A stretch of 64,000 nucleotides of DNA from Sapria himalayana (taxonomy: Eukaryota > Streptophyta > Magnoliopsida > Malpighiales > Rafflesiaceae): contig JAREIK010003412.1 in assembly GCA_029783825.1 (NCBI GenBank), forward strand, positions 31,242 through 95,241, read 5' to 3'. Below the pieces are notes generated by a model that had not been told where the DNA came from, searched no databases, and saw nothing but the letters and a program-made list of their open reading frames with translations. Made by a program: the position numbers and the translations under genes. Below are positions 51,485 to 64,000 of the stretch, in pieces; the stretch's first letter is position 1; every line of letters starts with the position of its first letter.

Positions 51485-52434
51485 CGCGATGGGATGGGGA
51501 TTACAAATCTCCAGTCCCTTCCCACAGTTCGAAGATTTTTTTTTTAATATTCAAACCCATCCATAGGTTGAAAATATCTGGATGGGAAGGGATGGAGATC
51601 GGGGATTTTGGGTAGGAGAAAACGGTTCCGGAATGGAACAGAGTTTGGACATTTTTTTCATTTATTTTTTTTAAACCAGCCAAGTTAGTTCATGTCGAAA
51701 CCTTTTGTTGTACCATTTATCATTCCTTAGTTATATATCTTTCAAACTCAAATTGGGCCAATTTTGTTTTGTCAAATAGGCTGAATACCGCAAACGAGTT
51801 CCATTACCTTGTCAAAAGCTTTGATGTGCAGAAAAGGATAGAAATGTTAAATTGAATGGGACCGAGTTGTTTGCTTAAATTTTTCTTTGTTTTGTCACAA
51901 GTTGGATTTGTTCAGCCGAGTGAATGTTAACCATATTAGCAATACTACATTTTTTAAACAATTACTTAAAATATTATGGAATAGCTAAAGATGACCACAA
52001 ACATTGCTAGCAGCAATTACTACTTAAGTAATTGCTAAAATTAGGAAGCTTAATATAACAAAAAAAATTCAACTAATAACAACCATGATAATAAACATTT
52101 CAAAGGTCTGTCTCGGAATAGCAACGAAAATTCAAACCCAATTAATTATCTCTTCTACAACTCATCCCTTTTCTTACTCCACCATAGAAGGGCAACCAAA
52201 GATGAAAACGTGTTAATCATGTAAACATAAATTTCTAAGATGAAAGAGTAATAAAAAAACAAAATATTACCTTATAAAATTTAATACACTCATTCCAAAT
52301 TTTGTTGGCCAATTATATTTGGAAGAATATATGGATCTTGTGATCCCGCTGAAAATTGTAATTGAACCATATTTTTATTAAATTGAATGAATAAAATAAG
52401 TAAAAGTGAAATTAAAATTTACAAGATTTGTATA

Positions 52435-54578
52435 CTAACCTGATATATTATCATCAAGGTCTTGAACTAATTCTTCAATTTCAATAGGTTTATTTGAGTT
52501 TTTCAAACAATCTTATAGACATATGAGAACTTCAGCTGTAATAGGTGTTAAAGAACTCTTAAATTTATCTAAAGTTCTCCCCCCCAGTGCTAAATGTAGA
52601 TTCATAGGCCACAGTAGATGCTTGGATAGCAAATACATCCCTTGCTACATTTGCTAAAGATGGATACCTAACCTCATTTACCTTCCACTAGTTTAGAAGA
52701 TCAAAATCAATTCTATTTTTTTTAAGTTTTTCCTCCAAGTACCTATCCAACTCTTCCAAAGCTGCAACTTCTTGTTCTTTCTCCAATTCAACAAAAAAAA
52801 TCATCAAAATAAGTATCACTACCATCAAAGAAATCATCATTTTTCTACAACACAATAGAAGAGAAATCATCTTCTTTTGATTAATTTTCATTTAAATCTT
52901 TATAATCATCCATCATCTCATTTAAAGCATTTATAACCTTTTTCACCAAATTTTTAGCCAATTCATCTCCATATTGCTAAGTGTACTTAACCTTGAGATA
53001 TTTGAGCTTATATCTAGGATCCAACACTAGTGCTACAAAAAGCATAAAATTTGTTGACTAAAGAGAACCCCAATATTTGTTTAATTTATGACTTATTTTC
53101 AAACCCATTTCAGACACCATTGTATCTCTACTATTTTCACAAAGGTCAATTTTTTTTCGAAATTTTAATAATCTCAGGAAAATAAACACTTGAGGTTGAA
53201 TATTATGAGCCAGATAATTTAAAAGTTACCTCATAAAAAGTTTTCAAGAAATGAGCCAAAATTTTGGTGTTTGTTCAGTCTCTCTCAGTTGGAACGTTTG
53301 TACCAAACTCCTTCAAAGACCTTTTGTCTTTGTCCTATAACTTATCAAATTCTTTTTGATATTTTATATCAGTTTGTAGCATAAAATAAGTGGAATTCCA
53401 TCTTGTAGGACAATCTAATTGCAAAGAAATCCATATGTCAAGTTTGTTTCTTTAACACATAATTTAAACATATCTGATCTTTTAGGACTGCTCCTCACAT
53501 ATTTCACCACACCCCTAATTTTTTGAATAGCACCCTCAACTACTGCAATGCAATCTATGACAATTAAGTTTAGGATATGAGCACAACATCTCATATGAAA
53601 ATGCTCGCCTCTCAAAGGTACAACACTTTTCTTAACAAGCCTTTTTTTCAAGTGTTCAACCACAACATCATTATTTGATGCATTGTCAACAGTAATGAAC
53701 ATAAACATTCTCAAACCCCATTCATTCATGCAAATTTCAATAGCATTTCTAATATTAACTCTAGAATGACTTTTAATTACACAAAAGTTCAAAAGCCTTT
53801 TATGCTTATTCCATTGAGAATGAATGAAATGAACAGTCAAACATATATAAGACAAATTTAGAATGCTACTCCAAGTGTCGGTAGTCAATGAAACTCTAAA
53901 ACAATGATATGATATGCTATCAAATAATTTCTTCTTTTCCTTCACAAACAAAGAAAAACAATCCCTCAATATAGAGTGCCTAGATGGAATTTTAAATTGA
54001 CGCACACTAACTTCACAAAACTCCTTAAACTCATCCCTCTCAACAAAAAAAAGCAATTCATCTTTTATCATCATTTTCACCAAAGCCTCACTAACTAGTT
54101 GTTGATAAAATTGCCAATAAGTTAATTTGTTATCCTCTGAACTAGTACCTTTAGTGAAATTCAGCAAAGATTGTGACTTGTCTTTACCTTTGTGACCTTC
54201 TATTAATTCTTTTTTGTGTGGAAATTTTCTACAAGTCTTTCTCAAGTATTTCCATAAACACAAAGTACCTTGATCAATTTTTGCCAAGTATTCTTTACTA
54301 CACCATATACTAGCTGCCCTACCAGTTTAATTTCACTCTAAATCAACTAATATCTCATAAGTTTCCCAAACACCAGACTTATACTTTTTTTGAGCTTGAG
54401 GTTCAGATGTACCTTGACTTTATTTTACAATTGGAATTGAAGAACCTGTCGTAACAATAGGAGGGTTCGTGAAAGGATGATGATTGGATTTACCAGTACA
54501 TTGATCATTTGAGATGTGATCATCTTCAATTTATTATATTTTTCATTTACCATTGGATTCTGCTATCTACATTGCCAT
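52435..54578 (-). pseudogene. hAT transposase pseudogene (BED finger, RICESLEEPER-like), element 3
   Basis: From an ATG at 54,578 the frame stops at once (MAM-stop). A 290-codon stretch at 54,287-53,415 remains open. It carries the end of a degenerate BED finger (GTLCLWKYLRKTC, with Tyr in place of the usual His), SLTTDTWSS, CLTVHFIHSQWN, KRLLNFCVIKSHS, FITVDNASNNDVVVEHL and RCCAHILNLIV, all typical of plant hAT transposases. A one-base loss near 53,428 relative to element 2 breaks the frame after NLTYG. Further down, VLDPRYKLKYLKVKY (DUF4413 region) lies near 53,015. STFSTGG, near 52,580 in the C-terminal dimerisation region, is followed by a frameshift from a G-run of 7 instead of 6. The end EELVQDLDDNISG-stop lies at 52,435. 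Non-functional. Confidence 0.9.
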
Positions 54579-55086
54579 TAATTAATATGATATGTTAAGC
54601 ATAAATACATATAAATATTTCAAACAAGCATGCTCTACAAAACTGACTGTAACACATTCAGCCCACTTATTCGGCCCAACCACAACCCCACAACCAATAC
54701 TCAACAAAACTGACTGAGACACATAATAATAATAATCAATCACTCAATTCTCGTTAGAAAAACAAACCAAAAGGCTGGTTGCATCTGAGACAGGGTGGAG
54801 GCAACTAGAAGTGCGACAGCAAGGACTGGACCTAACTCAACACGGCTGGAATGGCAAGAAGCAGATTGGAACTCTTCGGAACAGCAATAAGTGTGTCGGA
54901 ATTGGATGGGCAGTAGCAGAATTGGTTGCATCTTCATGTTATATAAATATATTCCTGGTTATAGTATTGGTTTTTTAGGACGGGACGGTTCTCGGGATGG
55001 ATATTGCTTAAGATCTGGAACCGTCCCAAAAAGAAAAAAAAGTGAGAGAACGGGACGGGAAAAGTCAAAGTCAACAGATTTTCTCA

Positions 55087-55105
55087 GTCCCGATTCTTTC
55101 GGGAC
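55087..55105. repeat. Subterminal hairpin of hAT element 3
   Basis: GTCCCGA and TCGGGAC flank a 5-base loop, about 50 bp inside the right end. Element 1 keeps it (near 16,335). In element 2 one stem base is changed (TCGAGAC, near 39,170). Confidence 0.75.
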
Positions 55106-55136
55106 AAGACTTCGGGTTGGGTCACGAATCTCCGAA

Positions 55137-55153
55137 TCCCGTGAGCAGCCCTA
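55137..55153. repeat. Right terminal inverted repeat of hAT element 3
   Basis: TCCCGTGAGCAGCCCTA, followed by the target copy CTAAATGC. Confidence 0.85.
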
Positions 55154-55940
55154 CTAAATGCATATAAAGTTAAATCAGCAATCTTCTAAACCCTAGTAAT
55201 GCCTAATTATATAAACCATTAAACTGCTAAATACTACTTAATAATTAATAAATTTATTTTTTATTGCTATATATTATATTTTTAAATATTCATTTTAATT
55301 ATTTATTAGTGTATTTATTTAGAAATATTTATTACAAAATAAATTATGAGTGGGACAAATATAATTTAAATAATATATTATTTATCTAATAAAAATATAC
55401 GCTTATAAAAGAAGTATAAATTTAAAAATTAAAAATTATTATCAAGTAATAAGAGTTACTTTAATTTTGAATCAATTTGGGTTTTGTAAATATTTTTTAA
55501 TTAATATCTATCTTATTATTAATAGTTTATTAATTTAATTTTTGATCATTATTTTAATATCTATCAATAAAATTATTTATATTGAATTTATATCATATAT
55601 AATTATAAATATAATTATAACTAGATATTGTATTCATATTTCAAAAAATTTTAAATATTATTATAATTTCAAAGGTTATAACCTATGAAAATCAAAAAAA
55701 AATTACAAAATTTTTTTTTGTTATTTTATTTATTAAATAAAACCTATAAACCACTAAATGCTTAAAAACCTAAATCGCTAAACTCTTAAAAGATAAAACC
55801 ACTAAATACTTAAACCATTGATCATGTATATATTAATAATAAATCATAAATATAATTTTAATTTTTATTCAATATAATTTTAATTTTTAATTTTAATTAA
55901 TTTAGAGTTTATTTTTATAGAAATATTAAATATAAAATTA

Positions 55941-56226
55941 ATTATTAGTAAGACAGATCTAATTTAAATTAGACCGTTATACCCAAAATAATAAATAATA
56001 AATCTCATTTTTTATTATAATTTTAAAAATTCATTTTAAATATTTATTTGTTTATTTTTATATAAATATTAAATACAAAATTAATTATTAGTAAGACAGA
56101 TCTAATTTAAATTAGACCGGTATACCCAAAATAATAAATAATAAATCTCATTTTTTATTATAATTTTAAAAATTCATTTTAAATATTTATTTGTTTATTT
56201 TTATATAAATATTAATTACAAAATAA
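55941..56226 (+). repeat. 143-bp direct tandem duplication
   Basis: The segment from ATTATTAGTAAGACAGATCT through CCCAAAATAATAAATAATAA to AAATATTAAATACAAAATTA occurs at 55,941-56,083 and again from 56,084, nearly identical. It is the same segment type that is doubled in long (~745-bp) monomers, here tripled by a recent event. Confidence 0.92.
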
Positions 56227-57668
56227 TTTATGTGTTACACAAATATAATTTATATAAATTATATTTCATCAAAAAATTATAGATAAACTTTTTAAAAGAA
56301 AATAAAATTCAAAACAAAAAATTATTGTATAGTAATATATTTTGCTTTGCTTCTGAATCATTTTAGGTTTTGTAAATATATTTTAATTGATATATGTCTT
56401 ATTAATAATAGATTATTAAGTTATATTTTCATCATTATTAGAATATTTATCAATAAAAATGTTTATATTGAATTTATATGATATATAAATATAATTATTA
56501 TTATAACTAAATATTGTATTCACTTTTGAAAAAATTTTAAAATTATTATATTTTCAAAGGTTATAACCTTTGAAAATGTGAAAAAATAAAAAAAATATTT
56601 TTTCTTTTTTATTTTATTGTTTAAATAAAACCTATACACCACTAAATGCCGAAGCATTTAAATCTCTAAACTACAAAATCTCGATACCGCTATATACATA
56701 ATCTTTTAAATCAGTATACCCTTAATAATAATTAATAAATTTCATTTTTATTTGTTTTCATTATAATTTAAAAATTTATTTTGATTGTTTAGTTATTTAT
56801 TTTTATATATGTATTAATTATAAAATAAATTATGAGTTAAAAATATAATTTATAAAAATTATTTTTCATTAAAAATTTGATAAGTTTACAAAAAAGAATA
56901 AAAATTTAAAAACAAATAATTATTATTTAGTAATATATTTTGATTTGATTTTGAATCATTTTAGGTTTTAATATTATATTTTAAGTAATATCAATCTTCT
57001 TCATAATAGATTTTTAATTTATTTTTTGATAATTATTAGAATATCTATCAATACTATTATTTATATTGAATTTATATGATATATAATTATTATGATTATT
57101 ATAAATAAATATTTATTCACTTTTGAAAAAAATTTCAAAATTATTATATTTTCAAAGGTTATAATCTTAATAAATGAGAAAAAATAATAAAAATAAATTT
57201 TTAGTTATTTTATTTTTTAAATAAAACCTATAGACCATTAAATGCTTACTTACTTAAATTAGTAAGCTCATAAACCCCGAAACCCCTAAATACATAACAT
57301 TTTAACATTTCTAGTTTAATTATTTAGAAAAATTAATTACAAAATAAATTTCGAGTAAGTCAAATATTATTTAATAATTTATTTTTAATCAAAACAAATA
57401 TAAGCTTATAAAAAGAAGGACAAATTAAAAAATTATATATTATTATTTAGTAATATATTTTGATTTGATTTTGAATAATTTTGTGTTACGTAAATATATT
57501 TTAATTAATATTTATATTATTAAAATAGTTTATTAATTTAATTTGTGATCATTATCATAATATTTATGATTAAATTTGTTTATATTAAATTTATATGATA
57601 TATAATTAGTAAGATTAATAAAATTATACTTAGTATTCACATTTCCAAAAAATTTTAAAAATTATTTT

Positions 57669-57696
57669 ATTTTCAAAGGTTATAACCTTTGAAAAT
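57669..57696. repeat. 28-bp perfect palindrome
   Basis: 14-bp arms around TTATAA in a type-H monomer. Confidence 0.87.
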
Positions 57697-60052
57697 CAGA
57701 AAAAATCTAAAAATTTTTTTTTTATTTTTATTATATAAATAAAACCTATAAAGCATTCAATATGTAAAAACATAAATTGATATACTCCTAAACGACAAAA
57801 CTACTAAATAATCAAACCATTAAACCAGTATACCACATATAATCTCATTTAATTTGTATTCATTATAATTTTAAATATTCATTTTAATTAATTATTAATT
57901 TATTTTTTATAGAAATATTAATTACAAAATAAATAATGAGCGAGACAACTTTAAAATTAATAATTTATTTTTAATCAAAAAAATATAAGCATATAAAAGG
58001 AAGTAAAAATTTAAAAACAAAAAATTATTATTTAGTAATATATTTTACTTTGATTTTGAATCATTGTTTTACAATTCTATTTTAATTGTTATCAATCTTA
58101 TTAAGAATAGTTTATTAATTTATTATTTGATCAATTTTATAATATCTAATAATAAAATTACTTATATTGAAGTTAAATATCTTATAATTATTAAGATTAT
58201 TATAACTAAATATTATATTCACATATAAAAAAATTTAAATTTATTATATTTTCAAAGGTTACAACCTTCAAAAATTAAAAAAATTCAAAAAATTAAATTT
58301 TTTGTTTTTTAATTATTTACATAATAACTATAAATCACTAAAGGTCTAAACACTTAAATCACTAATCTCCTAAACCCAAAAACACCTACATACTTAAACC
58401 ATTAAACCAGTATATCCTGAATAATAATTAATATATCTCAATTTTATTTGTATTCATTATAATTTTAAATAATTATTTTAATTATTTATTAGTTTATTAT
58501 TATAGAATTATAAATTCCAAAATAAATTATGAGTAAAACAAATTAATTTAAATAATTTATTTATAATCACAAAAATATAAAGTTATAAAAAAGCAAAACA
58601 ATACAAAAATTATTATTAAGTAATATATTTTACTTTGATATTGAATAAATTTAGATTTTGCAAATACTCTTTAAATAATAACTATTTTATTAATAATAGT
58701 TTATTAATTTATTTTTGGATCCTAATTATAATATCTATCAATATAATTATTTATATTGAATTTAAATGAATTATAATTACGAAGATTATAATAAATAAAT
58801 AATATATTTACATTTGAAAAAAATTTAAAAATTATTATATTTTCAAAGGATATAATCTTCACAAATTATAAAAAATAATATAAATAAATTTTTTGCTATA
58901 TCATTTTTTAAATAAAACTTATAAACCACTAAATGCCTAAACACTTAAACATCTAAATTCCTAAACACAAAAGCCCTTAAATACTTAAACCTTAAATATA
59001 ATTTAAATAATTTATTAAAATATTAATTACAAAATAAATTATGAGTGATACAAATATAATTTAAATAATTAATTTTTAATCAAAAAAATATATAAGCTTA
59101 TAAAAAGAAGCAAAAACTAAAAATCAAAAATTTTTTTTGTAATAAATTTTACTTGGATTTTGAATAATTTTAGGTTTTGCAATTATATTTTAATTTATAT
59201 CCATCATAAAAATAATAACATATTAATTTATTTTTTGATAATTGATATCATATCTATGAATAAAATTGTTTATATTTAGTTTATATTATATATAATCATA
59301 ATGATTATTATTACTAAATATTGTATTCACCTTTGAAAATGTGAAAAAATATCAAAAATATTTTTTTGTAATTTCATTGTTTAAACAAAACCTATAAATC
59401 ATTTAATGCCTAAAAACATAAATCGCTAAAGTCCTAAACGACAAAATCTCTAAATACTTAAAATATTAAACTGGTATACATTAATAATAATTCATAAATC
59501 TCATTTTAATTTTTATTAAGTATAATTTCAAATTTTTATTTTAATTATTTATCAGTTTAATTTTATTGAAATATTAATTACAAAATAAATTATTAGTGAG
59601 ACGGATATAATTTAAATTAAACTGGTATACCCTAAATAATAAAGAATAAATCTCATTTTTTTTCATTATAATTTTAAATATTCATTTTAATTATTTATTT
59701 GTTTATTTTTTATATAAATATTAATTAAAAAATAAATTATGAGTTAAACAAATATAATTTATATAAATTATTTTTCATCAAAAAAAATATAGATAAACTT
59801 ATTAAAAGATAAAAAAATTAAAAAAAATTATTATATAGTAATATAATTTGCTTAGCTTCGGAATCATTATAGGTTTTGTAATTATATTTTAATTGATATC
59901 TATCTTATTAATAATAGATTATTAATTTATTTTTTGATCATTATTAGAATATTTATCAATAATATTGTTTATATTGAATTTATATGATATATAAATATAT
60001 TGATTATTATACCTAAATAATTAATTCACATTTGAAAAAAATTTAAAAATTA

Positions 60053-60088
60053 TTATATTTTCAAAGGTTATAACCTTTGAAAATATAA
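60053..60088. repeat. 36-bp perfect palindrome
   Basis: 18-bp arms around TTATAA: the core is extended through TTATATTTT and its complement. It is the second longest perfect copy I found. Confidence 0.9.
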
Positions 60089-63000
60089 AAAAATAATAAA
60101 AATAAATATTTTGTTATTTTAATTTTTATATAAAACCTATAAACCACTAAATGCATACACAGTTAAATCAGTAAACTCCTAAGACCAGTAATGCCTAAAT
60201 ACATAAACCATTAAACCAATATATACTACTTAATAATTAAGAAATCTAATTTTTATTTCAATTTATTATTATTTTAAATATTCATTTTAATTATTTATTA
60301 GTTTATTTTTATATAAATTTTTATTCCAAAATAAATTATGAGTGTGACAACTATAATTTAAATAATTTATTTTTAATAAAAAAAATATATACACTTATAA
60401 AAGAAGTAAAAATTAAAAAATTAAAAATAATTATCCAATAATATTTTTTACTTTAATTTTGAATCAATTTGGGTTTTGTAAAAATTTTTTAATTAATATC
60501 TATCTTATTATTAATAGTTTATTAATTTAATTTTTGATCATTATTATAATATCTATCAATAAAATTGTTTATATTGAATTTATATGATATATAATTATTA
60601 AAATTATTATAACTAATTATTGTATTCACATTTCAAAAAATTAAAAATATTATTATATTTTCAAAGGTTAACCTATGAAAATGACAAAAAAATTACTAAT
60701 TTTTTTTTGTTATTTTATTGTTAAAAAAACCTATAAACCACTAAATTCTAAAAACATGAATTGCTAAACACCTATACTACAAAACCTCTAATTACTTAAA
60801 CTAATAAATTGGTATACATTAATAATAAATCATAAATTTCATTTTAATTTTTATTTAGTATAATTTTAAATTTTATTTTTAATTATTTATCAGTTTATTT
60901 TTATAGAAATATTAATTATAAAATAAATTATTAGTGAGACAAATATAATTAAATTAAACTGGTATACCCTAAATAATAAATAATAAATTTCATTTTTTTC
61001 ATTATAATTTTAAATATTCATTTTAATTATTTATTTATTTATTTTTATATTAATATTAATTAAAAAATAAATTATGAGTTAGACAAATATAATTTATGTA
61101 AATTATTTTTAATCAAAAAAATATAGATAAACTTTTTAAAATAACAAAAGATTAGAAAACAAAAAATTATTATATAGTAATATATTTTGGTTTGCTTATG
61201 AATCATTTTGTGTTTTGTAATTATATTTTAATTGATATCTATCTTATTAATAATAGATTATTAATATATTTTTTGATCATTATTAGAATATTAATCACTA
61301 AAATTGTTTATATTGAATTTATATGATATATAAATATAATGATTTTTATAACTTAATTTTGAATTCACTTTTGAAAAAAATTTAAAAATTATTATATTTT
61401 CCAACGTTATAACCTTTGAAAATATCAAAAAATATTAAAAATAAATTTTTGTTTTTTTATTTTTTAAATAAAACCTATAAACCACTAAATGCATACACAG
61501 TTATATTTATAAACTCCTAAACCCCTTAATACCCTAATACATAAACCATAAAACCATTATATAATACATAATAATTAATAAATCTAATTTTTATTTCTAT
61601 TTATTATTATTTTAAATATTCATTTAATTATTTATTAGTTTATTTTTTTAGAAATATTTATTACAAAATAAATTATGAGTAAGACAAATATAATTTACAT
61701 AATTTATTTTTAATCAAAAAATATATATACGCTTATAAAAGAAGTAAAATTTAAAAATTACAAATTATTATTTAGTAATATATTTTACTTTAATTTTGAA
61801 TCAATTTGGGGTTTTTAAATATTTTTTAATTAATATCTATCTTATTATTAATAGTTTATTAATTTAATTTTTGATCATTATTATAATAACTATCAATAAA
61901 AATGTTTATATTGAATTTATAAGATGTATGATTATTAATAATATTATAACTAAATATTGTATTCACATTTCAGAAAATTTTAAATCTGAAAACCATTAAA
62001 CTAGTATACATTAATAATAAATCATAAATCTCATTTTAATTTTTATTCACTATAATTTTAAATATTTATTTTAATTATTTATTAGTTTATTTTTATAGTA
62101 TATTAATTACAGAATAAATTATTAGTGAGACAGATATAATTAAAATAATTTATATTTCATCAAAAAAAATATAAGCTTATAAAAATAGGCACAATTTTAA
62201 AAACAAAAATTTATTATTTAGTAAAATATTTTATTTTGATTTTGTATCATTTTAGATTTTGCATTTAAATTTTAATTTATATCATTCTTTTTAATAATAG
62301 TTTATTAATTATTTATTGATCATTATTATAATATCTATCAATAAAATTATTTATATTGAGTTTACATTATATATAATTATTATGATTATTATAACTAAAT
62401 ATTATATTCACATTTAAAAAAATTAAAATTATTATATTTTCAAAGGTTATAACCTTCAAAAATTAAAAAAAACAAAAAATTAAATTTTTTGTTTTTCATT
62501 ATTTAAATAAAACCTATAAATCACTAAAGGTATAAACACTTAAATCACTAAACCCAAAAAACACCTAAATACCTAAACCATTAAAAGTGTATATCCTGAA
62601 TAATAAATAATAAATCTCACTTTTTTTGGTATTCATTATAAATTAAAATATTCATTTTAATAATTTTTAGTTAATATTTATAGAATTACAAATTACAAAA
62701 TATTTTATTAGGAAGACAAATATAATTTAAATAATATACTTTTAAGAACAAAAAATATAAACTTATAAAAAGAAGCAAAACATCAAAAACATTATTATTT
62801 TGTAATTTATTTTACTTTGATTTTGAATAAACTTAGGTTTTGCAAATATATTTTAAATAATATATATCTTATTTATAAGAGTTTATTAATTAATTTCTTG
62901 ATCATTAATATAATATATATTAATATAATTGTTTATATTGAATTTATATGATATATAATTATTATTATTATCATGACTAAATATAGTATTCGCATTTAAA

Positions 63001-64000
63001 AAAATTTTAAAATTAATATATTTTCAAAGGTTATAACCTTCAAAAATGAGAAAAAATAACAAAAAAAAATATTTTTGTTATATCATTGTTTAAATAAAAC
63101 TTATAAACCATTAAATACCCAAACACATAAATCTCTAAACACCTAAACCCCGAAGCCCCTAAATACCTAAACCTTTAAACTCGTAAACCTTAAATATAAT
63201 TTAAATAATTTATTGAATATTAATTACAATATAAATTGTGAGTAATACAAATATAATTTAAATAACTTATATTTTATCATAAAAATATATAATGTTATAA
63301 AATGAGGCAAAAACTAAAACAAAAATTATTATTTAGTAATAAATTTACTTTGATATTTAATGATTCTAGTTTTTGTAATTAAATTTTAATTTATATCTAT
63401 CATATTAATAATAGTTTATTAATTTATTTTTTGATAATTGATATAATATCTATCAATAAAATTGTTTATATTTAGTTTATATTATATATTGTTATATTAA
63501 TTATTATTACTAAATATTGTATTCACATTTTTAAAATATTTTAAAATTATTATATTTTCAAAGGTTATAATCTTTGAAATTTTGAAAAATATCAAAAATA
63601 ATTTATTTGTTATTTCATTGTTTAAATAAAACCTATAAACCACTTATTGCCTAAATACTTAAATGAATAACTTCTAAATCTCGAAAACCCTAAATAGATA
63701 ATTTTTTAATCAGATAAATCTATAATAATAAACAATAAATCCATTTTTATTTTTTTCATTATAATTTTAAATATTAATTTTAATCTATTTATTTGTTAAT
63801 TTTTATATAAATATTAATTAAAAAATAAATTTTGAGTTAGATAATTATAATTTATATAAATTATTTTTCATCAAAAAAAATATAGATAAACTTATTAAAA
63901 GAAAAAAAGATTAAAAACAAAAAATTATAATATAATAATATAATTTGCTTTGCTTCTTAATCATTATTAGTTTTGTAATTAAATTTTAATTGATATCTAT

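Larger units (their letters stand above)
51469..55153 (-). mobile_element. hAT element 3, 3.7 kb, with broken transposase
   Basis: The 3,685-bp element starts TAGGGGTGTATTGGGA, which lacks one base and has changes relative to the other copies, and ends TCCCGTGAGCAGCCCTA. The flanks CTAAACGC (51,461-51,468) and CTAAATGC (55,154-55,161) are the 8-bp target duplication with one mismatch. The internal sequence aligns with element 2 from end to end; by eye it is over 90% similar. A clean hairpin GTCCCGATTCTTTCGGGAC lies at 55,087-55,105. Both flanks match those of element 1. Confidence 0.92.
55154..64000 (+). repeat. AT-rich 0.6-kb satellite, last plus-strand block
   Basis: Palindrome cores lie near 55,675, 56,555, 57,165, 57,669, 58,255, 58,855, 59,331 (half), 60,055, 60,665 (damaged), 61,400, 62,440, 63,030 and 63,560. 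Tail order is A (after hAT), B, F, L, H, C, D, B, A, B, A, B (joined near 61,985 without a palindrome), C, D, E. The part from about 61,990 to the end resembles 11.1-13.1 kb. The window ends inside a monomer. No gene is visible. Confidence 0.9.

Noticed and set aside
1..64000. Regularly spaced repeats as a CRISPR-like array or bacterial operon
   Set aside because: Period is about 0.6 kb, monomers are diverged along their whole length, and no Cas or other prokaryotic gene is present.
1..64000. Plastid or mitochondrial origin because of the AT richness
   Set aside because: No organelle gene, tRNA or rRNA is visible. The hAT elements and poly(A)-ended retroposon indicate nuclear DNA.

Overview
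This window is a block of non-genic repetitive DNA, most likely from a flowering plant. The plant assignment rests on degenerate hAT transposases of the BED-finger/RICESLEEPER type and on motifs resembling the plant telomere repeat (CCCTAAA); I cannot name the species. I see no intact host gene, tRNA, rRNA, CRISPR array or bacterial-type operon.

About 79% of the window (roughly 50.7 kb) is one very AT-rich satellite with monomers of about 0.6 kb. Each monomer carries a dyad palindrome with core CAAAGGTTATAACCTTTG. About 50-100 bp further on is a minisatellite of 8-bp steps (consensus near CTAAACNC, resembling telomere repeat). Many monomers are about 745 bp because a segment of about 150 bp is doubled. 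The tails fall into about eleven recognisable variants that recur in a partly fixed order, which suggests a mosaic higher-order repeat. The array runs on the minus strand from 1 to about 7,965 and on the plus strand after that.

Layout: 1-3,929 minus-strand satellite; 3,930-6,389 non-satellite insert (left copy); 6,390-7,965 minus-strand satellite; polarity switch near 7,965; 7,966-15,376 plus-strand satellite; 15,377-16,400 short internally deleted hAT element; 16,401-22,400 satellite; 22,401-24,877 inverted second copy of the insert; 24,878-35,540 satellite; 35,541-39,227 longer hAT element with a broken transposase; 39,228-51,468 satellite; 51,469-55,153 third hAT copy with a broken transposase; 55,154-64,000 satellite. 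The two insert copies lie in the arms of a 4.6-kb inverted duplication (3,345-7,970 and 20,840-25,455) separated by about 12.9 kb.

The main evolutionary reading is that one hAT insertion and one retroposon-bearing insert were captured by the satellite and copied with it. The three hAT elements sit at the same base of the monomer and share flank variants that other monomers lack. Several rearrangement endpoints fall in or beside the conserved palindrome, so it may act as a breakage or recombination site. Coordinates of satellite boundaries and variant classes were read by eye and are good to tens of bases.
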